Source: Meiothermus hypogaeus
Lineage (GTDB): Bacteria > Deinococcota > Deinococci > Deinococcales > Thermaceae
Reading direction: 5' to 3'
Assembly (NCBI RefSeq): GCF_003574035.1
Contig: NZ_QWKY01000009.1
Location: forward strand, 1 to 64,000
Length of the DNA stretch: 64,000 nt
A program made the translations under genes and the position numbers. The notes beneath the pieces were generated by a model. The model saw only the letters and a list, made by a program, of their open reading frames with translations. It had not been told where the DNA came from and made no database searches. Below, in pieces: positions 23,353 to 31,172 of this stretch. How positions within the stretch are numbered: position 1 is the stretch's first letter; the number at the start of each line of letters is the position of its first letter.

Positions 23353-23790
23353 ATGGCTGGCAACATGGAATCTGCAAAAAAGAGTCCTGTTTACGTGCCC
23401 CCCGACCTTACCCTGCGTTTGTTGAGGCTTTTGCTGGGGATTTCGGGGTTTTTGTTTTTGTTTTATACCGTGGGCCACTACCTGACCGGCTGGCCCTTCC
23501 CCACCCCCATTGACCTGCTGCGTATCGCCTCGGCGGTGGTGCTGGGCGGCTTGTTGGGTCTGATTTTTTCCCGTTTTTGGCCACTGCCCCCCAAACCTGG
23601 CCTGGAGCGCATTTTCCGCATCTTCTTTCTTTTGCTGCCCGCCCTGCTGCTTGGCTATGCCTTGCAGGTGTTTTTGGGGGCCAATCAGGCCCTGAGCATC
23701 ATCCTGCCTCTTTCGGCCTGGCTTGGCTCGGGGTTGATTATTCGTCTACCGGAAGAGGGGCAAAAGGCTCCAGAAAAGTCGGCAAAATAG
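23353..23790 (+). CDS. Small integral membrane protein of unknown function
   Basis: A 145-residue protein with four hydrophobic segments (about residues 24-46, 57-76, 86-108 and 111-131) and short polar ends; no recognised domain. It begins just after the symporter terminator. TAATAT stands 6 nt before the ATG and no ribosome binding site is visible, suggesting a leaderless transcript. It ends 4 bp before the CBS/DUF294 gene and is presumably co-transcribed with it. Confidence 0.75.
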   Translation: MAGNMESAKKSPVYVPPDLTLRLLRLLLGISGFLFLFYTVGHYLTGWPFPTPIDLLRIASAVVLGGLLGLIFSRFWPLPPKPGLERIFRIFFLLLPALLLGYALQVFLGANQALSIILPLSAWLGSGLIIRLPEEGQKAPEKSAK

Positions 23791-23794
23791 GGCT

Positions 23795-25600
23795 GTGAAC
23801 CCGATTGAGTTTGTTCGTGAGCAAGCGCCATTTCACCTGCTGCCAGATGAGGCCCTGCATCAGGTAGAACGCGGCCTGGAGATTACTTTTTACCCCAGGG
23901 GAAGCAAGGTTTTAGCGCGCAACGGCCCCAAGAGCGAGCATTTGTATATGATTCGCAAGGGGGGGGCACGCCTCGAGCGCGACGGGCAGCCCGTGCTGCA
24001 CCTTGAAGAAGGGGAGCTATTCGGCTACCCTTCCCTCCTTTCGCAGGACGCCCCCGCTTTTGACGTGGTGGCTGAGGAAGACCTGCTGGTGTACCGCTGG
24101 CCCTGGGCCGTATTCCAAAAGCTGCTGGGGTACCCCGCTTTTGCCGAGATGTTTACCCGGGGGCTGGCCGAAAGCCTGCGGCTTTCCACACGGGCCGAGG
24201 GGTTGGGCCTGGTCAATGTCGATATGGCCCTGCCGGTTGGGGAGCTAGTCACCCGGCCCCCGGTGTTTGTGCCCCGCTCCTTTACGGTGGGCGAAGCAGC
24301 CCAGGTCATGCGCAGCCACCAGATCAGCTCGGTGCTGGTTGAGGGCGAGCCCACCGGCATCCTGACCGACCGCGACCTGCGCAACCGGGTGCTGGCGGCC
24401 GGTAAGGGGCCCGACACACCCCTGCAAGAGGTGATGAGCGCCCCGGCCAAAACCCTGCCCGCCAGCACCCCGCTGTTCGAGGCCCTTTCGTTCATGGTGC
24501 GTCAGGGCATTCATCACCTGCCCCTGGAGCAAGACGGGCAGATTATCGGCCTGATTACCGACACCGTCTTCATGCGCCAGCAGACCAAAAGCCCCCTCTA
24601 CCTGCTGCGGCGGCTCGAGCGCACCCGCAACCCAGGCGACCTGGCAGGCTACGGCCAGGAGCTCTCAGGTGTGGCTGAATCGCTCTTGCTGGGCGGGCTG
24701 GGCGCCAGCGAAATTGGTCGCAGTGTAAGCGCCCTCAACGACCAGCTTGTTCGTATTCTGCTTGAGCTGGCCGAGGAGCGGCTGGGGCCGCCCCCCACCC
24801 CCTACGCCTGGATCGTCTTTGGTTCCGAAGGGCGCATGGAGCAAGCCCTCCTCACCGACCAGGACAACGCCCTGGTCTACCAGCAGGACGCCCCCGAGAC
24901 GGCGGCCTATTTTGAGCAACTGGCAGACTTTGTGGTGAATGGCCTGATTCAAGCCGGCTTTCCCCCCTGCCCTGGGGGTTATATGGCCACCCGGTGGCGC
25001 AAATCGCTATCCGAGTGGGAGCAGCTCTTCCGGCACTGGCTCGAGGCCCCCAAACCCCAGGAGCTGCTGGAAGCACAAATTTTCTTCGATTTTCGCGCGG
25101 TGCATGGGGAACTCTCGCTCGAGCCCCTCGAGCGTATTCTGGCCCAGGGGGCCGAAAAGGGCATCTTCCTGGCCCAGCTGGCCAGGGCCTCGCTGCAGTT
25201 CCGCCCGCCCATTGGATTCTTCCGCCAGATCAAGGAGGAAGACGGCGGGGTCGACATCAAAAAGGGCGGCATCGCCCCCATCGTGAGCCTGGCCCGGGTC
25301 TATGCCCTGGAGGCCCGCAGCCTGGCCAAAGGCACCGTGGAGCGTTTACAGGCCGCGGCTCGAGAGAACAAACTTAGCCAGGACGGAGCCGAGACCCTTA
25401 TCGAGGCCTTTGGATTCCTGATGCGACTGCGCCTGCGCGAGCAGCTGGTGGCGCTGCGCCGCGGCGAGACGCCCAGCAACAAGGTGCCCCTGGAAAGCCT
25501 CTCGCCCCTCGAGCGCCGGCATCTCAAAGAAGCCTTCTCGCAGGTGCGCGAGATGCAGGAGGCCATGAGCCACCGCTTCCACACCGACCGGCTGGGTTAA
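23795..25600 (+). CDS. cNMP-binding/CBS/DUF294 nucleotidyltransferase protein
   Basis: A 601-residue signalling protein. Residues about 10-115 form a cyclic-nucleotide-binding (CAP-like) beta roll. Residues about 150-265 form a CBS pair (HQISSVLVEGEPTGILTDRDLR in the first, GIHHLPLEQDGQIIGLITD in the second). Then comes a DUF294 nucleotidyltransferase with GSEGRMEQALLTDQDNAL at 343-360, whose Gly-Ser and Asp residues match the catalytic core of GlnD-like enzymes, and the DUF294 C-terminal helical domain. GTG at 23795 is the likely start. The family is regularly found with DUF4212/SSS symporters and a DEDDh exonuclease, as here. It may regulate transport or acetyl-CoA synthesis; the target is unknown. 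Confidence 0.9.
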   Translation: MNPIEFVREQAPFHLLPDEALHQVERGLEITFYPRGSKVLARNGPKSEHLYMIRKGGARLERDGQPVLHLEEGELFGYPSLLSQDAPAFDVVAEEDLLVYRWPWAVFQKLLGYPAFAEMFTRGLAESLRLSTRAEGLGLVNVDMALPVGELVTRPPVFVPRSFTVGEAAQVMRSHQISSVLVEGEPTGILTDRDLRNRVLAAGKGPDTPLQEVMSAPAKTLPASTPLFEALSFMVRQGIHHLPLEQDGQIIGLITDTVFMRQQTKSPLYLLRRLERTRNPGDLAGYGQELSGVAESLLLGGLGASEIGRSVSALNDQLVRILLELAEERLGPPPTPYAWIVFGSEGRMEQALLTDQDNALVYQQDAPETAAYFEQLADFVVNGLIQAGFPPCPGGYMATRWRKSLSEWEQLFRHWLEAPKPQELLEAQIFFDFRAVHGELSLEPLERILAQGAEKGIFLAQLARASLQFRPPIGFFRQIKEEDGGVDIKKGGIAPIVSLARVYALEARSLAKGTVERLQAAARENKLSQDGAETLIEAFGFLMRLRLREQLVALRRGETPSNKVPLESLSPLERRHLKEAFSQVREMQEAMSHRFHTDRLG

Positions 25601-25638
25601 TCACATCCAGCACCCGTCGCGATAACGCGCCTTTTGCT

Positions 25639-26244
25639 ATGAAGCTCTGGCCTTTTCCCAAAAGCCCTGCCTGGAACGAGGTTATCTACTGGGCCCTGGA
25701 TCTAGAGACGAGCGGACTTAGCCACGACGATCAGATTCTTTCCGTGGGCATGGTGCCCATCCGCAAGGGCATCATCGAGTTTGGCGCACACTATTACAGC
25801 CTGGTTCGTCCCATAAGACCAGGTGCACTCTCCGCCGAAGGCATCAAGGCCCATCACATCCTGCCGGGGGAGCTGGACAGCGCCCCTCCACTCGAACAGG
25901 TGCTCGAGGAAATCAAGGCACGTATCGGTCACGGTGCCCTGCTGCTGCACTATAGCTCGGTGGATTTGAGTTTTTTGCAGCGATACTTCCGCGCCACTGG
26001 CAAGCCCTGGGTCAGGCCGGTGGTGGTGGATACGGTGGTCTTGCTGGCCCGGCTGGGCGAACGGCGCAGACAGCTCGAGCCGCACGCCAAGCCCTTTCCC
26101 ACCGGCCTGGCAGCCGCCAGGGCCACGTTTGGCCTGCCAGGACATCTGGAACACCACGCGCTCTGGGATGCCCTGGCAACGGCCGAGCTTTTTCTGGTAC
26201 TCCGCCACAAACTCCAGGCACGCACCCTGCGGCAGCTCATTTGA
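25639..26244 (+). CDS. DEDDh-family 3'-5' exonuclease (DnaQ-like)
   Basis: A 201-residue single-domain exonuclease. Motif I ALDLETSG carries the first Asp-Glu pair (near residue 20), motif II is in HYSSVDLSFL (Asp near 112), and motif III HHALWDALATAELF supplies His and Asp near 173-178. This matches the epsilon-subunit fold without a polymerase-binding tail. It follows the CBS/DUF294 gene by 38 bp. In many bacteria this stand-alone exonuclease travels with the symporter genes; the functional reason is not known. Confidence 0.88.
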   Translation: MKLWPFPKSPAWNEVIYWALDLETSGLSHDDQILSVGMVPIRKGIIEFGAHYYSLVRPIRPGALSAEGIKAHHILPGELDSAPPLEQVLEEIKARIGHGALLLHYSSVDLSFLQRYFRATGKPWVRPVVVDTVVLLARLGERRRQLEPHAKPFPTGLAAARATFGLPGHLEHHALWDALATAELFLVLRHKLQARTLRQLI

Positions 26245-26279
26245 TACAAACCCTGCAATAGACGATGGTGGGACACCTG

Positions 26280-26295
26280 TACCACTTGAGTACCA
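26280..26295 (+). promoter_or_regulatory. GntR operator, site 1 (TACCA-N6-TACCA)
   Basis: TACCACTTGAGTACCA is a direct repeat of TACCA with 11-bp period. It covers the -35 box of the promoter of the first peptide-binding-protein gene. A 14/16 identical site lies at 31082-31097, next to a GntR-family gene. Binding here should block RNA polymerase. Confidence 0.75.
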
Positions 26296-26314
26296 AAGTT
26301 TTGTGGCATAGAAT
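26286..26314 (+). promoter_or_regulatory. Promoter of first peptide-binding-protein gene (TTGAGT-N17-TAGAAT)
   Basis: The -35 (26286-26291) lies within operator site 1; the -10 (26309-26314) follows at 17 bp. A leader of about 30 nt with AGGAGG precedes the ATG at 26350. Confidence 0.7.
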
Positions 26315-26349
26315 ACACCCGAGCAGCCCTAAGCTCAAAAGGAGGCGCT

Positions 26350-27858
26350 ATGAAAGGTCGCAGGTTTGGTTTCTTAATGGCCTTGATATTGGCAATGGGG
26401 TGGTCTTTTGCCCAGACCCCGGTACGAGGCGGCACGCTGCAAATAGGAGCAGACGCCTCTCCCTCGGGTCTCGACCCCCACGTGGCCACGGCTTTTGCTT
26501 CGTTCATCGTGACCGGCCAGATCTACGAGGGTCTTACCGAAATTGACGAGCGTTTGCGGCCCCGCCCCGCCCTGGCCGAGTCCTGGACGGTTAGCCCGGA
26601 CGGCCTGACCTACACCTTCAAGGTGCGCTCGGGGGTCACCTTCCACGACGGCAAGCCCCTAACCGCCGGGGATATCGCTTTCTCCATCAACCGCGTGCGC
26701 GACCCCAAGACCGGCTCCCCCATCGCCAGCCGGGTCAACCTGATCAAAGATGTGCGGGCAACCTCCCCCACCCAGCTGGTTGTCGAGCTTTCCCAGCCGT
26801 TTGCCCCAATGCTCATTGAGTTGGCAAACATTGCAGTAATGTCGGAAGAGTACGTCAAGGCGGGCAACGACATGCAGCGCAGGCCCATGGGCACGGGGCC
26901 CTTTGCCTTCAAGGAATGGGTGCCCGATACCTACATCCTGCTCGAGCGCCATCCCCGCTACTGGCGGCAGGGGCGGCCCTACCTGGATGCCCTGCGCTAC
27001 AACATTGTTCCTGATGCAGCAACCCGCCAGGTTGGCCTGGCCAGCGGAACCTATCAGTTCCTGCCCAACATTGACCCCTCGCTGGCCGTGACCCTGCGCA
27101 ATACCCCCAACGTCAAGCTCATCACCACCCAGGATCTGGCCTACAGCCTGATTGGCATGAACGTCTCGCGCAAACCCTTCGACAACCCCAAAGTACGCGA
27201 GGCCCTCAACTATGCCCTCAACCGCCAGCAGATTGTCCAGGCGGTCTACTTTGGCAACGGCACGCCCGCCGGGCCCCTGGGGCTGCGCTCCTGGGCTTCG
27301 CCGCAGAGTGCCTTCCCCTGTTACAACACCAACCCTGCACGGGCCAGGGAACTGCTGGCCCAGGCAGGCTACCCCAATGGCGTGGACTTTGGCATGATCG
27401 TGATCGGCTCCAACAAAACCGTGGTGGATGCCGCCCAGGTGGTGCAACAACAGCTCGCCCAGGCCGGCTTCCGGGCCAGGGTCGAGGTGTTGGAGCAGGG
27501 CAAGTTTATCCAGGAGTGGCGCAACTCCAACTTCGATACTTTTGCTTCCATCAATGGCGGTAACGCCGACCCCGACGGCTACCTGTTTCGTACCTTCTCC
27601 ACCGGCGGCTCGACCAACGTTTTCAAGTACTCCAACCCCACGGTAGACCGCCTGCTCAACCAGGGCCGCACCACCGTAAACGAGGAAGCCCGCCGCCCCA
27701 TCTATGCCCGTTTGCAAGTAGAGCTGGCCTGCCAGGGGCCCATCGCGCACCTGGTCTACGGCACGCTGTTCTCCGCCGCCCGCGAAAACGTGCAGGGCTT
27801 CAAGCCCATTCCCACCCGCTCGCTCATCTACCTGCGCGATACCTGGTTGGCCCGGTAA
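26350..27858 (+). CDS. Peptide-type ABC transporter substrate-binding protein (SBP family 5), first
   Basis: A 502-residue periplasmic binding protein of the DppA/OppA family. It has a Sec signal peptide (residues 1-22, cleavage after SFAQ), the entry motif GGTLQIGADASPSGLDPH, SWTVSPDGLTYTFKVRSGVTFHDG and GTGPFAFKEW, all typical. AGGAGG lies before the ATG. The cognate permeases follow after an interspersed repeat element that begins exactly at its TAA stop. A GntR-type operator covers the promoter. Ligand may be a peptide, nickel complex, sugar or muropeptide; sequence alone does not decide. Confidence 0.92.
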   Translation: MKGRRFGFLMALILAMGWSFAQTPVRGGTLQIGADASPSGLDPHVATAFASFIVTGQIYEGLTEIDERLRPRPALAESWTVSPDGLTYTFKVRSGVTFHDGKPLTAGDIAFSINRVRDPKTGSPIASRVNLIKDVRATSPTQLVVELSQPFAPMLIELANIAVMSEEYVKAGNDMQRRPMGTGPFAFKEWVPDTYILLERHPRYWRQGRPYLDALRYNIVPDAATRQVGLASGTYQFLPNIDPSLAVTLRNTPNVKLITTQDLAYSLIGMNVSRKPFDNPKVREALNYALNRQQIVQAVYFGNGTPAGPLGLRSWASPQSAFPCYNTNPARARELLAQAGYPNGVDFGMIVIGSNKTVVDAAQVVQQQLAQAGFRARVEVLEQGKFIQEWRNSNFDTFASINGGNADPDGYLFRTFSTGGSTNVFKYSNPTVDRLLNQGRTTVNEEARRPIYARLQVELACQGPIAHLVYGTLFSAARENVQGFKPIPTRSLIYLRDTWLAR

Positions 27859-28054
27859 TACCGGATTCAAAAAGACAGTTTACAAAACCAAAAACCCCAT
27901 AGGTTGTCTTTTTGAATCCTGGAGCACACCCCTCCCGAACGGTTGGCGAAGAAAGCGTCTCCCTTTCAAGGGGCGGTATCGCCCTCCGCTACGCGGATAA
28001 CTTCGGCCCTGTTGATTCGTTGCCATTCGGTAACGAATCAACCAAATCTGGTAT
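27858..28054 (+). repeat. Interspersed hairpin element, copy B (197 bp, short form)
   Basis: Forward copy bounded by TACCGGATTC and GAATCTGGTA. It holds the A-rich subterminal hairpin, the central GGGCGGTATCGCCC and TCCGCTACGCGGA hairpins, and the terminal stem GTTGATTCGTTGCC / GGTAACGAATCAAC. Its first A is the last base of the preceding gene's TAA stop, and it splits the binding-protein gene from its permease genes. Confidence 0.9.
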
Positions 28055-28220
28055 AAAGGGCTCGAGCTCCGTGCTTTTGTGGGGTCTGCGGGTTCTATGC
28101 CCCTGGTCACCCCGGAATCCTCAGGGGCCCAGCCTGGACTCTAAACCAGGCGCACAACAAGCTACTGGAGCATCGCGTACCGCTGGAGCCGGCGGCAACC
28201 CTGGGTTCTATGTTCTCCTC
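28055..28220. other. Spacer between repeat copy B and the permease gene
   Basis: No gene, clear promoter or strong ribosome binding site is visible in these 166 bp. The permease may rely on read-through from the binding-protein gene across the repeat. Confidence 0.4.
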
Positions 28221-29174
28221 ATGATGCTTTCCTTTCTTGTCAAACGCTCGCTCGACCTCCTGTTCGTGTTGTTTGGGGTCTCGGTGCTGGTTTTTCTGAT
28301 GATTCGGCTCATCCCCGGCGATGCTGTGCAGATCATGCTGGGGGCCAACACCGAGATTACCCCCGAAGGGCTTGCCGCTCTGCGCGAAAAGCTGGGGTTG
28401 AACAAGCCCATCTTCGTGCAGTACTGGGACTGGCTCAGCGCCGCCCTGCGTGGTGACCTGGGGCAAAGCATCTGGACGGGCAGGCCCATCAGCGAAGAAA
28501 TCTTGCAGCGCTTGCCCATCACCCTGGAACTGACCGTCCTTTCCCTGGTCATCGCCATCGGGCTGGCCATTCCGGTGGGGGTGCTGACGGCTTACTGGCG
28601 GAACTCGAGGGCAGAGTACCTCATCCGGCTCTTCTCTATCACCGGGGTAACCCTGCCCTCCTTCTGGCTGGGTACTTTGCTCATCTTTCTGGTGTTCAAG
28701 CTGGCCCCCGGCTGGCAGAGCCTGGGCTACGTGCCTTTCAGCCAGGACCCCTGGGGGCACCTCTCCCGGCTGGTGCTACCGGTCGTCACCCTTTCCCTGC
28801 CCATGCTGGCGGGTCTGAGCCGTGTGCTCCGCTCTTCGCTACTGGATGTGCTAAATCAGGACTACATCCGCACCGCCCGCTCCAAGGGGCTCTCCGAGCG
28901 GGTGGTGCTCTACAAACACGCCCTTCGCAACGCCATGATTCCCCTGGTCACCGTTATTGGGATTCAGGTGGGCTATCTCTTTGGGGGCGCCATTGTGGTA
29001 GAGCAGGTGTTTGCCATCCCTGGGATGGGTCGCCTGATTTTAGGGGCCATCAACGAGCGCAACTACCCGCTGATCCAGGGTGCCATCCTGCTGGTTACCA
29101 CGGCTTTTGTGCTGATTAACCTGCTGGTAGACCTGATCTACGCCAAGCTCGACCCAAGGGTGGAGTACGCATGA
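28221..29174 (+). CDS. Peptide-type ABC transporter permease (DppB-like), first
   Basis: A 317-residue integral membrane subunit with six helices. The DppB signature near the N-terminus is present (IRLIPGDAVQIMLG and LGLNKPIFVQYWDWL). The EAA loop that contacts the ATPase reads LNQDYIRTARSKGLSERVVLYKHALRNAMIP (central part quoted in two pieces: DYIRTARSKGLSER, KHALRNAMIP). ATG 28221 or the next codon 28224 is the start; both lack a good Shine-Dalgarno sequence. It overlaps the DppC-like gene by 4 bp. Confidence 0.9.
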   Translation: MMLSFLVKRSLDLLFVLFGVSVLVFLMIRLIPGDAVQIMLGANTEITPEGLAALREKLGLNKPIFVQYWDWLSAALRGDLGQSIWTGRPISEEILQRLPITLELTVLSLVIAIGLAIPVGVLTAYWRNSRAEYLIRLFSITGVTLPSFWLGTLLIFLVFKLAPGWQSLGYVPFSQDPWGHLSRLVLPVVTLSLPMLAGLSRVLRSSLLDVLNQDYIRTARSKGLSERVVLYKHALRNAMIPLVTVIGIQVGYLFGGAIVVEQVFAIPGMGRLILGAINERNYPLIQGAILLVTTAFVLINLLVDLIYAKLDPRVEYA

Positions 29175-30016
29175 CCCTCACCTGGCAAAAAACCCTTTGG
29201 CCCCTATTGCGCAATCCACTGGGTTTGCTGGGGCTCTTGCTGACCCTGGTGGTCGTGCTCTGTGCCCTACTCGCCCCTACCCTGGCCCCCTATAGCCCCG
29301 TCGAGCAAAATATCCTGACCCGGCTTTCCGGCCCCACCAGCGCCCACTGGCTTGGCACCGACCAGTTTGGGCGCGACCTTCTTTCCCGCATCCTCTTTGG
29401 CTTTCGCAACTCCTTGATGGTGGCCTTCAGTTCGGTGTTCATTGCGGTGCTGGTGGGCACCTTGTTGGGGGTCTCGGCGGCGTATGTGGGCGGCTGGTAC
29501 GACCGCGTGGTCATGCGCCTGATGGATGTGCTTCTGGCTTTCCCAATTATCCTTCTGGCCATTGGCATCATCGCCATGCTGGGGCCCAGCCAGTGGAACG
29601 CAGCCCTGGCCATTGGCATCGTCTACATCCCCACCTTTGCCCGCCTGACCCGGGGGCCAGCCCTGGTGGTTCGCAACACCGATTATGTGCAGGCGGCCAT
29701 AGCCATTGGCGCCGGCAATCGCCGCGTCATCCTGCGGCATATTTTGCCCAACCTGGCCTCGGTGATTCTGGTGCAAACCACCTTGGCCCTTTCCACCGCC
29801 ATTCTGGTGGAGTCCTCGCTGGCCTTTTTGGGACTGGGAACCCAGCCGCCCAACCCCTCGCTGGGCCAGATGCTATCGGAGGGCCGCGCCTACCTGACGC
29901 TATCTCCCTGGACTTCGGTGTTTTCGGGGCTAGCCATTCTGGTGGCTTCGCTCGGATTTAATCTGCTGGGAGACACCCTGCGCGATACCCTTGACCCTCG
30001 GCTGCGGGGGCATTAG
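29171..30016 (+). CDS. Peptide-type ABC transporter permease (DppC-like), first
   Basis: A 281-residue partner permease. The conserved LGTDQFGRDLLSRILFG (about residues 58-74) is the DppC/OppC signature, and the EAA loop includes DYVQAAIAIGAGNRRVILRH. Six membrane helices are visible. It starts within the end of the DppB-like gene (ATGA). No ATP-binding subunits follow; a repeat element begins 10 bp after the stop. Confidence 0.92.
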   Translation: MTLTWQKTLWPLLRNPLGLLGLLLTLVVVLCALLAPTLAPYSPVEQNILTRLSGPTSAHWLGTDQFGRDLLSRILFGFRNSLMVAFSSVFIAVLVGTLLGVSAAYVGGWYDRVVMRLMDVLLAFPIILLAIGIIAMLGPSQWNAALAIGIVYIPTFARLTRGPALVVRNTDYVQAAIAIGAGNRRVILRHILPNLASVILVQTTLALSTAILVESSLAFLGLGTQPPNPSLGQMLSEGRAYLTLSPWTSVFSGLAILVASLGFNLLGDTLRDTLDPRLRGH

Positions 30017-30026
30017 CGCCGGTCTC

Positions 30027-30340
30027 ATACCGGATTCAAAAAAGACAGTTTGCAAAAGCAAAAACCCCATAGGTTGTCGTTTTGAATCCTAGAGCACACC
30101 CCTCCCTTGAGTACCGGCGCTAGCCGGGGGCCGATGGCCCTTCACTGACGGTCAGCGAAAAAAGTGTCTCCCTTTCCAAGGGGCGGTATCGCCCTCCGCT
30201 ACGCGGATAACTTCCAAGGGGCGGTATCGCCCTCCGCTACGCGGATAACTTCCAAGGGGCGGTATCGCCCTCCGCTACGCGGATAACTTCGGCCCTGTTG
30301 ATTCGTTGCCATTCGGTAACGAATCAACCGAATCTGGTAT
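30027..30340 (+). repeat. Interspersed hairpin element, copy C (314 bp, expanded)
   Basis: Forward copy of the family, long form, bounded by TACCGGATTC and GAATCTGGTA. It carries the extra GC-rich module also seen in copy A, and its central 38-bp hairpin module is present three times in tandem. Its last base is the first base (read on the minus strand, third base) of the TGA stop of the GntR gene. Confidence 0.9.
30176..30289 (+). repeat. Three identical 38-bp tandem units inside copy C
   Basis: Units at 30176-30213, 30214-30251 and 30252-30289 are identical and correspond to one central module of the other copies. Each unit contains the GGGCGGTATCGCCC and TCCGCTACGCGGA hairpins. Exact identity implies recent expansion. 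Confidence 0.95.
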
Positions 30341-31065
30341 CAGCGATTGCTGCGCAACTCCGCCACAAAATCGTAGCGGTCACCCCGGTAGTGGCTGCGG
30401 GTGAACTCGAGCACGCTGCCATCGGCCAGGTAACTCAGCCGTTCGATGTAGAGCACCGGCTCATCGGCCCGAATGCCCAGGAGTTCAGCCTCCTGCCGGC
30501 TGGCCGCTACTGCACGCAAGCGTTGAAGGGCCCTGACCGGACGCAAACCCTTGCTTTCCAGGTAGGCATAAAGCGAATCCTTAACTTCTTCCGGGTTGGG
30601 CAGCAGGTGCGCAGGCAGGGCGGCCCGCTCGACGGCCATGGGTTCGCCCTGGGCGCTGCGGACGCGCTCGAGGCGGGCTACTTTTTCCCCCGGTGAAAGC
30701 GATAAGGCCAGCACCTCTTCTGGCGAGGCTGTAAACAAACCACGCTTCAGCCAGCGCACTTTGGGTTCCAGTCCCCTGGCCCGCATATCCTCACTAAAAC
30801 CCGTAAGGGTGGAAAGGGGCTGCTCGAGGCGGGGGGCTACATAGGTGCCCGAGCCCTGTCGGCGCTGTACCAGACCCTGGGCCTCGAGGCGCTCCAGGGC
30901 TTTACGCAGGGTGAGCCTCGAGACCCCAAATTGATTGGCCAGTTCCCGTTCTGGGGGCATGGCTTCACCCGCTTTCCAGGTATCTGAAGCCAATGCCTCA
31001 CGTAGAACTGCTTCGAGTTGCAGGTACAGCGGTGTAGCCGAATGGGTGTTCAGTTTAGCGTGCAT
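30340..31065 (-). CDS. GntR-family (HutC/UTRA) transcriptional regulator
   Basis: A 241-residue repressor-type regulator. Residues about 10-75 form the GntR winged helix (MPPERELANQFGVSRLTLRK, GSGTYVAPR), and residues about 95-235 form a UTRA ligand-binding domain (GEKVARLERVRSAQGEPMAVE, SLYAYLESKGLRPVRA, DEPVLYIERLSYLADGSVLE). HutC-type regulators often sense sugars, phosphosugars or amino acids. It is divergent from a binding-protein gene, and a 16-bp operator in the intergenic region also recurs upstream of the first transporter set. Its own -10 overlaps the operator, implying autoregulation. Its stop codon uses the end of repeat copy C. Confidence 0.92.
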   Translation of the reverse strand: MHAKLNTHSATPLYLQLEAVLREALASDTWKAGEAMPPERELANQFGVSRLTLRKALERLEAQGLVQRRQGSGTYVAPRLEQPLSTLTGFSEDMRARGLEPKVRWLKRGLFTASPEEVLALSLSPGEKVARLERVRSAQGEPMAVERAALPAHLLPNPEEVKDSLYAYLESKGLRPVRALQRLRAVAASRQEAELLGIRADEPVLYIERLSYLADGSVLEFTRSHYRGDRYDFVAELRSNR

Positions 31066-31077
31066 AGGTTATTTTGT

Positions 31078-31083
31078 ATTATA
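31078..31083 (-). promoter_or_regulatory. Extended -10 of the GntR gene (TGG-TATAAT)
   Basis: A perfect TATAAT preceded by TGG lies on the minus strand 12 nt before the ATG and touches operator site 2, so regulator binding would also repress its own gene. The leader would be about 5 nt. Confidence 0.65.
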
Positions 31084-31097
31084 CCACTTGCATACCA
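31082..31097 (+). promoter_or_regulatory. GntR operator, site 2 (TACCA-N6-TACCA)
   Basis: TACCACTTGCATACCA matches site 1 (26280-26295) at 14 of 16 bases and has the same offset to the downstream promoter, covering the -35 box. It lies 17 bp from the start codon of the GntR gene. Confidence 0.8.
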
Positions 31098-31116
31098 ATA
31101 TTGCTTGGCGTATACT
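31088..31116 (+). promoter_or_regulatory. Promoter of second peptide-binding-protein gene (TTGCAT-N17-TATACT)
   Basis: -35 at 31088-31093 inside operator site 2, -10 at 31111-31116, 17-bp spacing. The leader of about 50 nt includes GGAGG before the ATG at 31173. Confidence 0.75.
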
Positions 31117-31172
31117 CGCCCTTGAACCAAAGCGATGTCCCCCTCGGGTTCGAGAACTTTACGGAGGAAACC

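Noticed and set aside
27912-28220. N-terminal extension of the permease frame through the repeat element
   Set aside because: The same peptide-like sequence appears at 57674 in another copy of the repeat, so it is a translation of the element, not a conserved protein.
30176-30289. Possible CRISPR array (three 38-bp repeats)
   Set aside because: The units abut with no spacers and match a module of the interspersed element; there are no cas genes.
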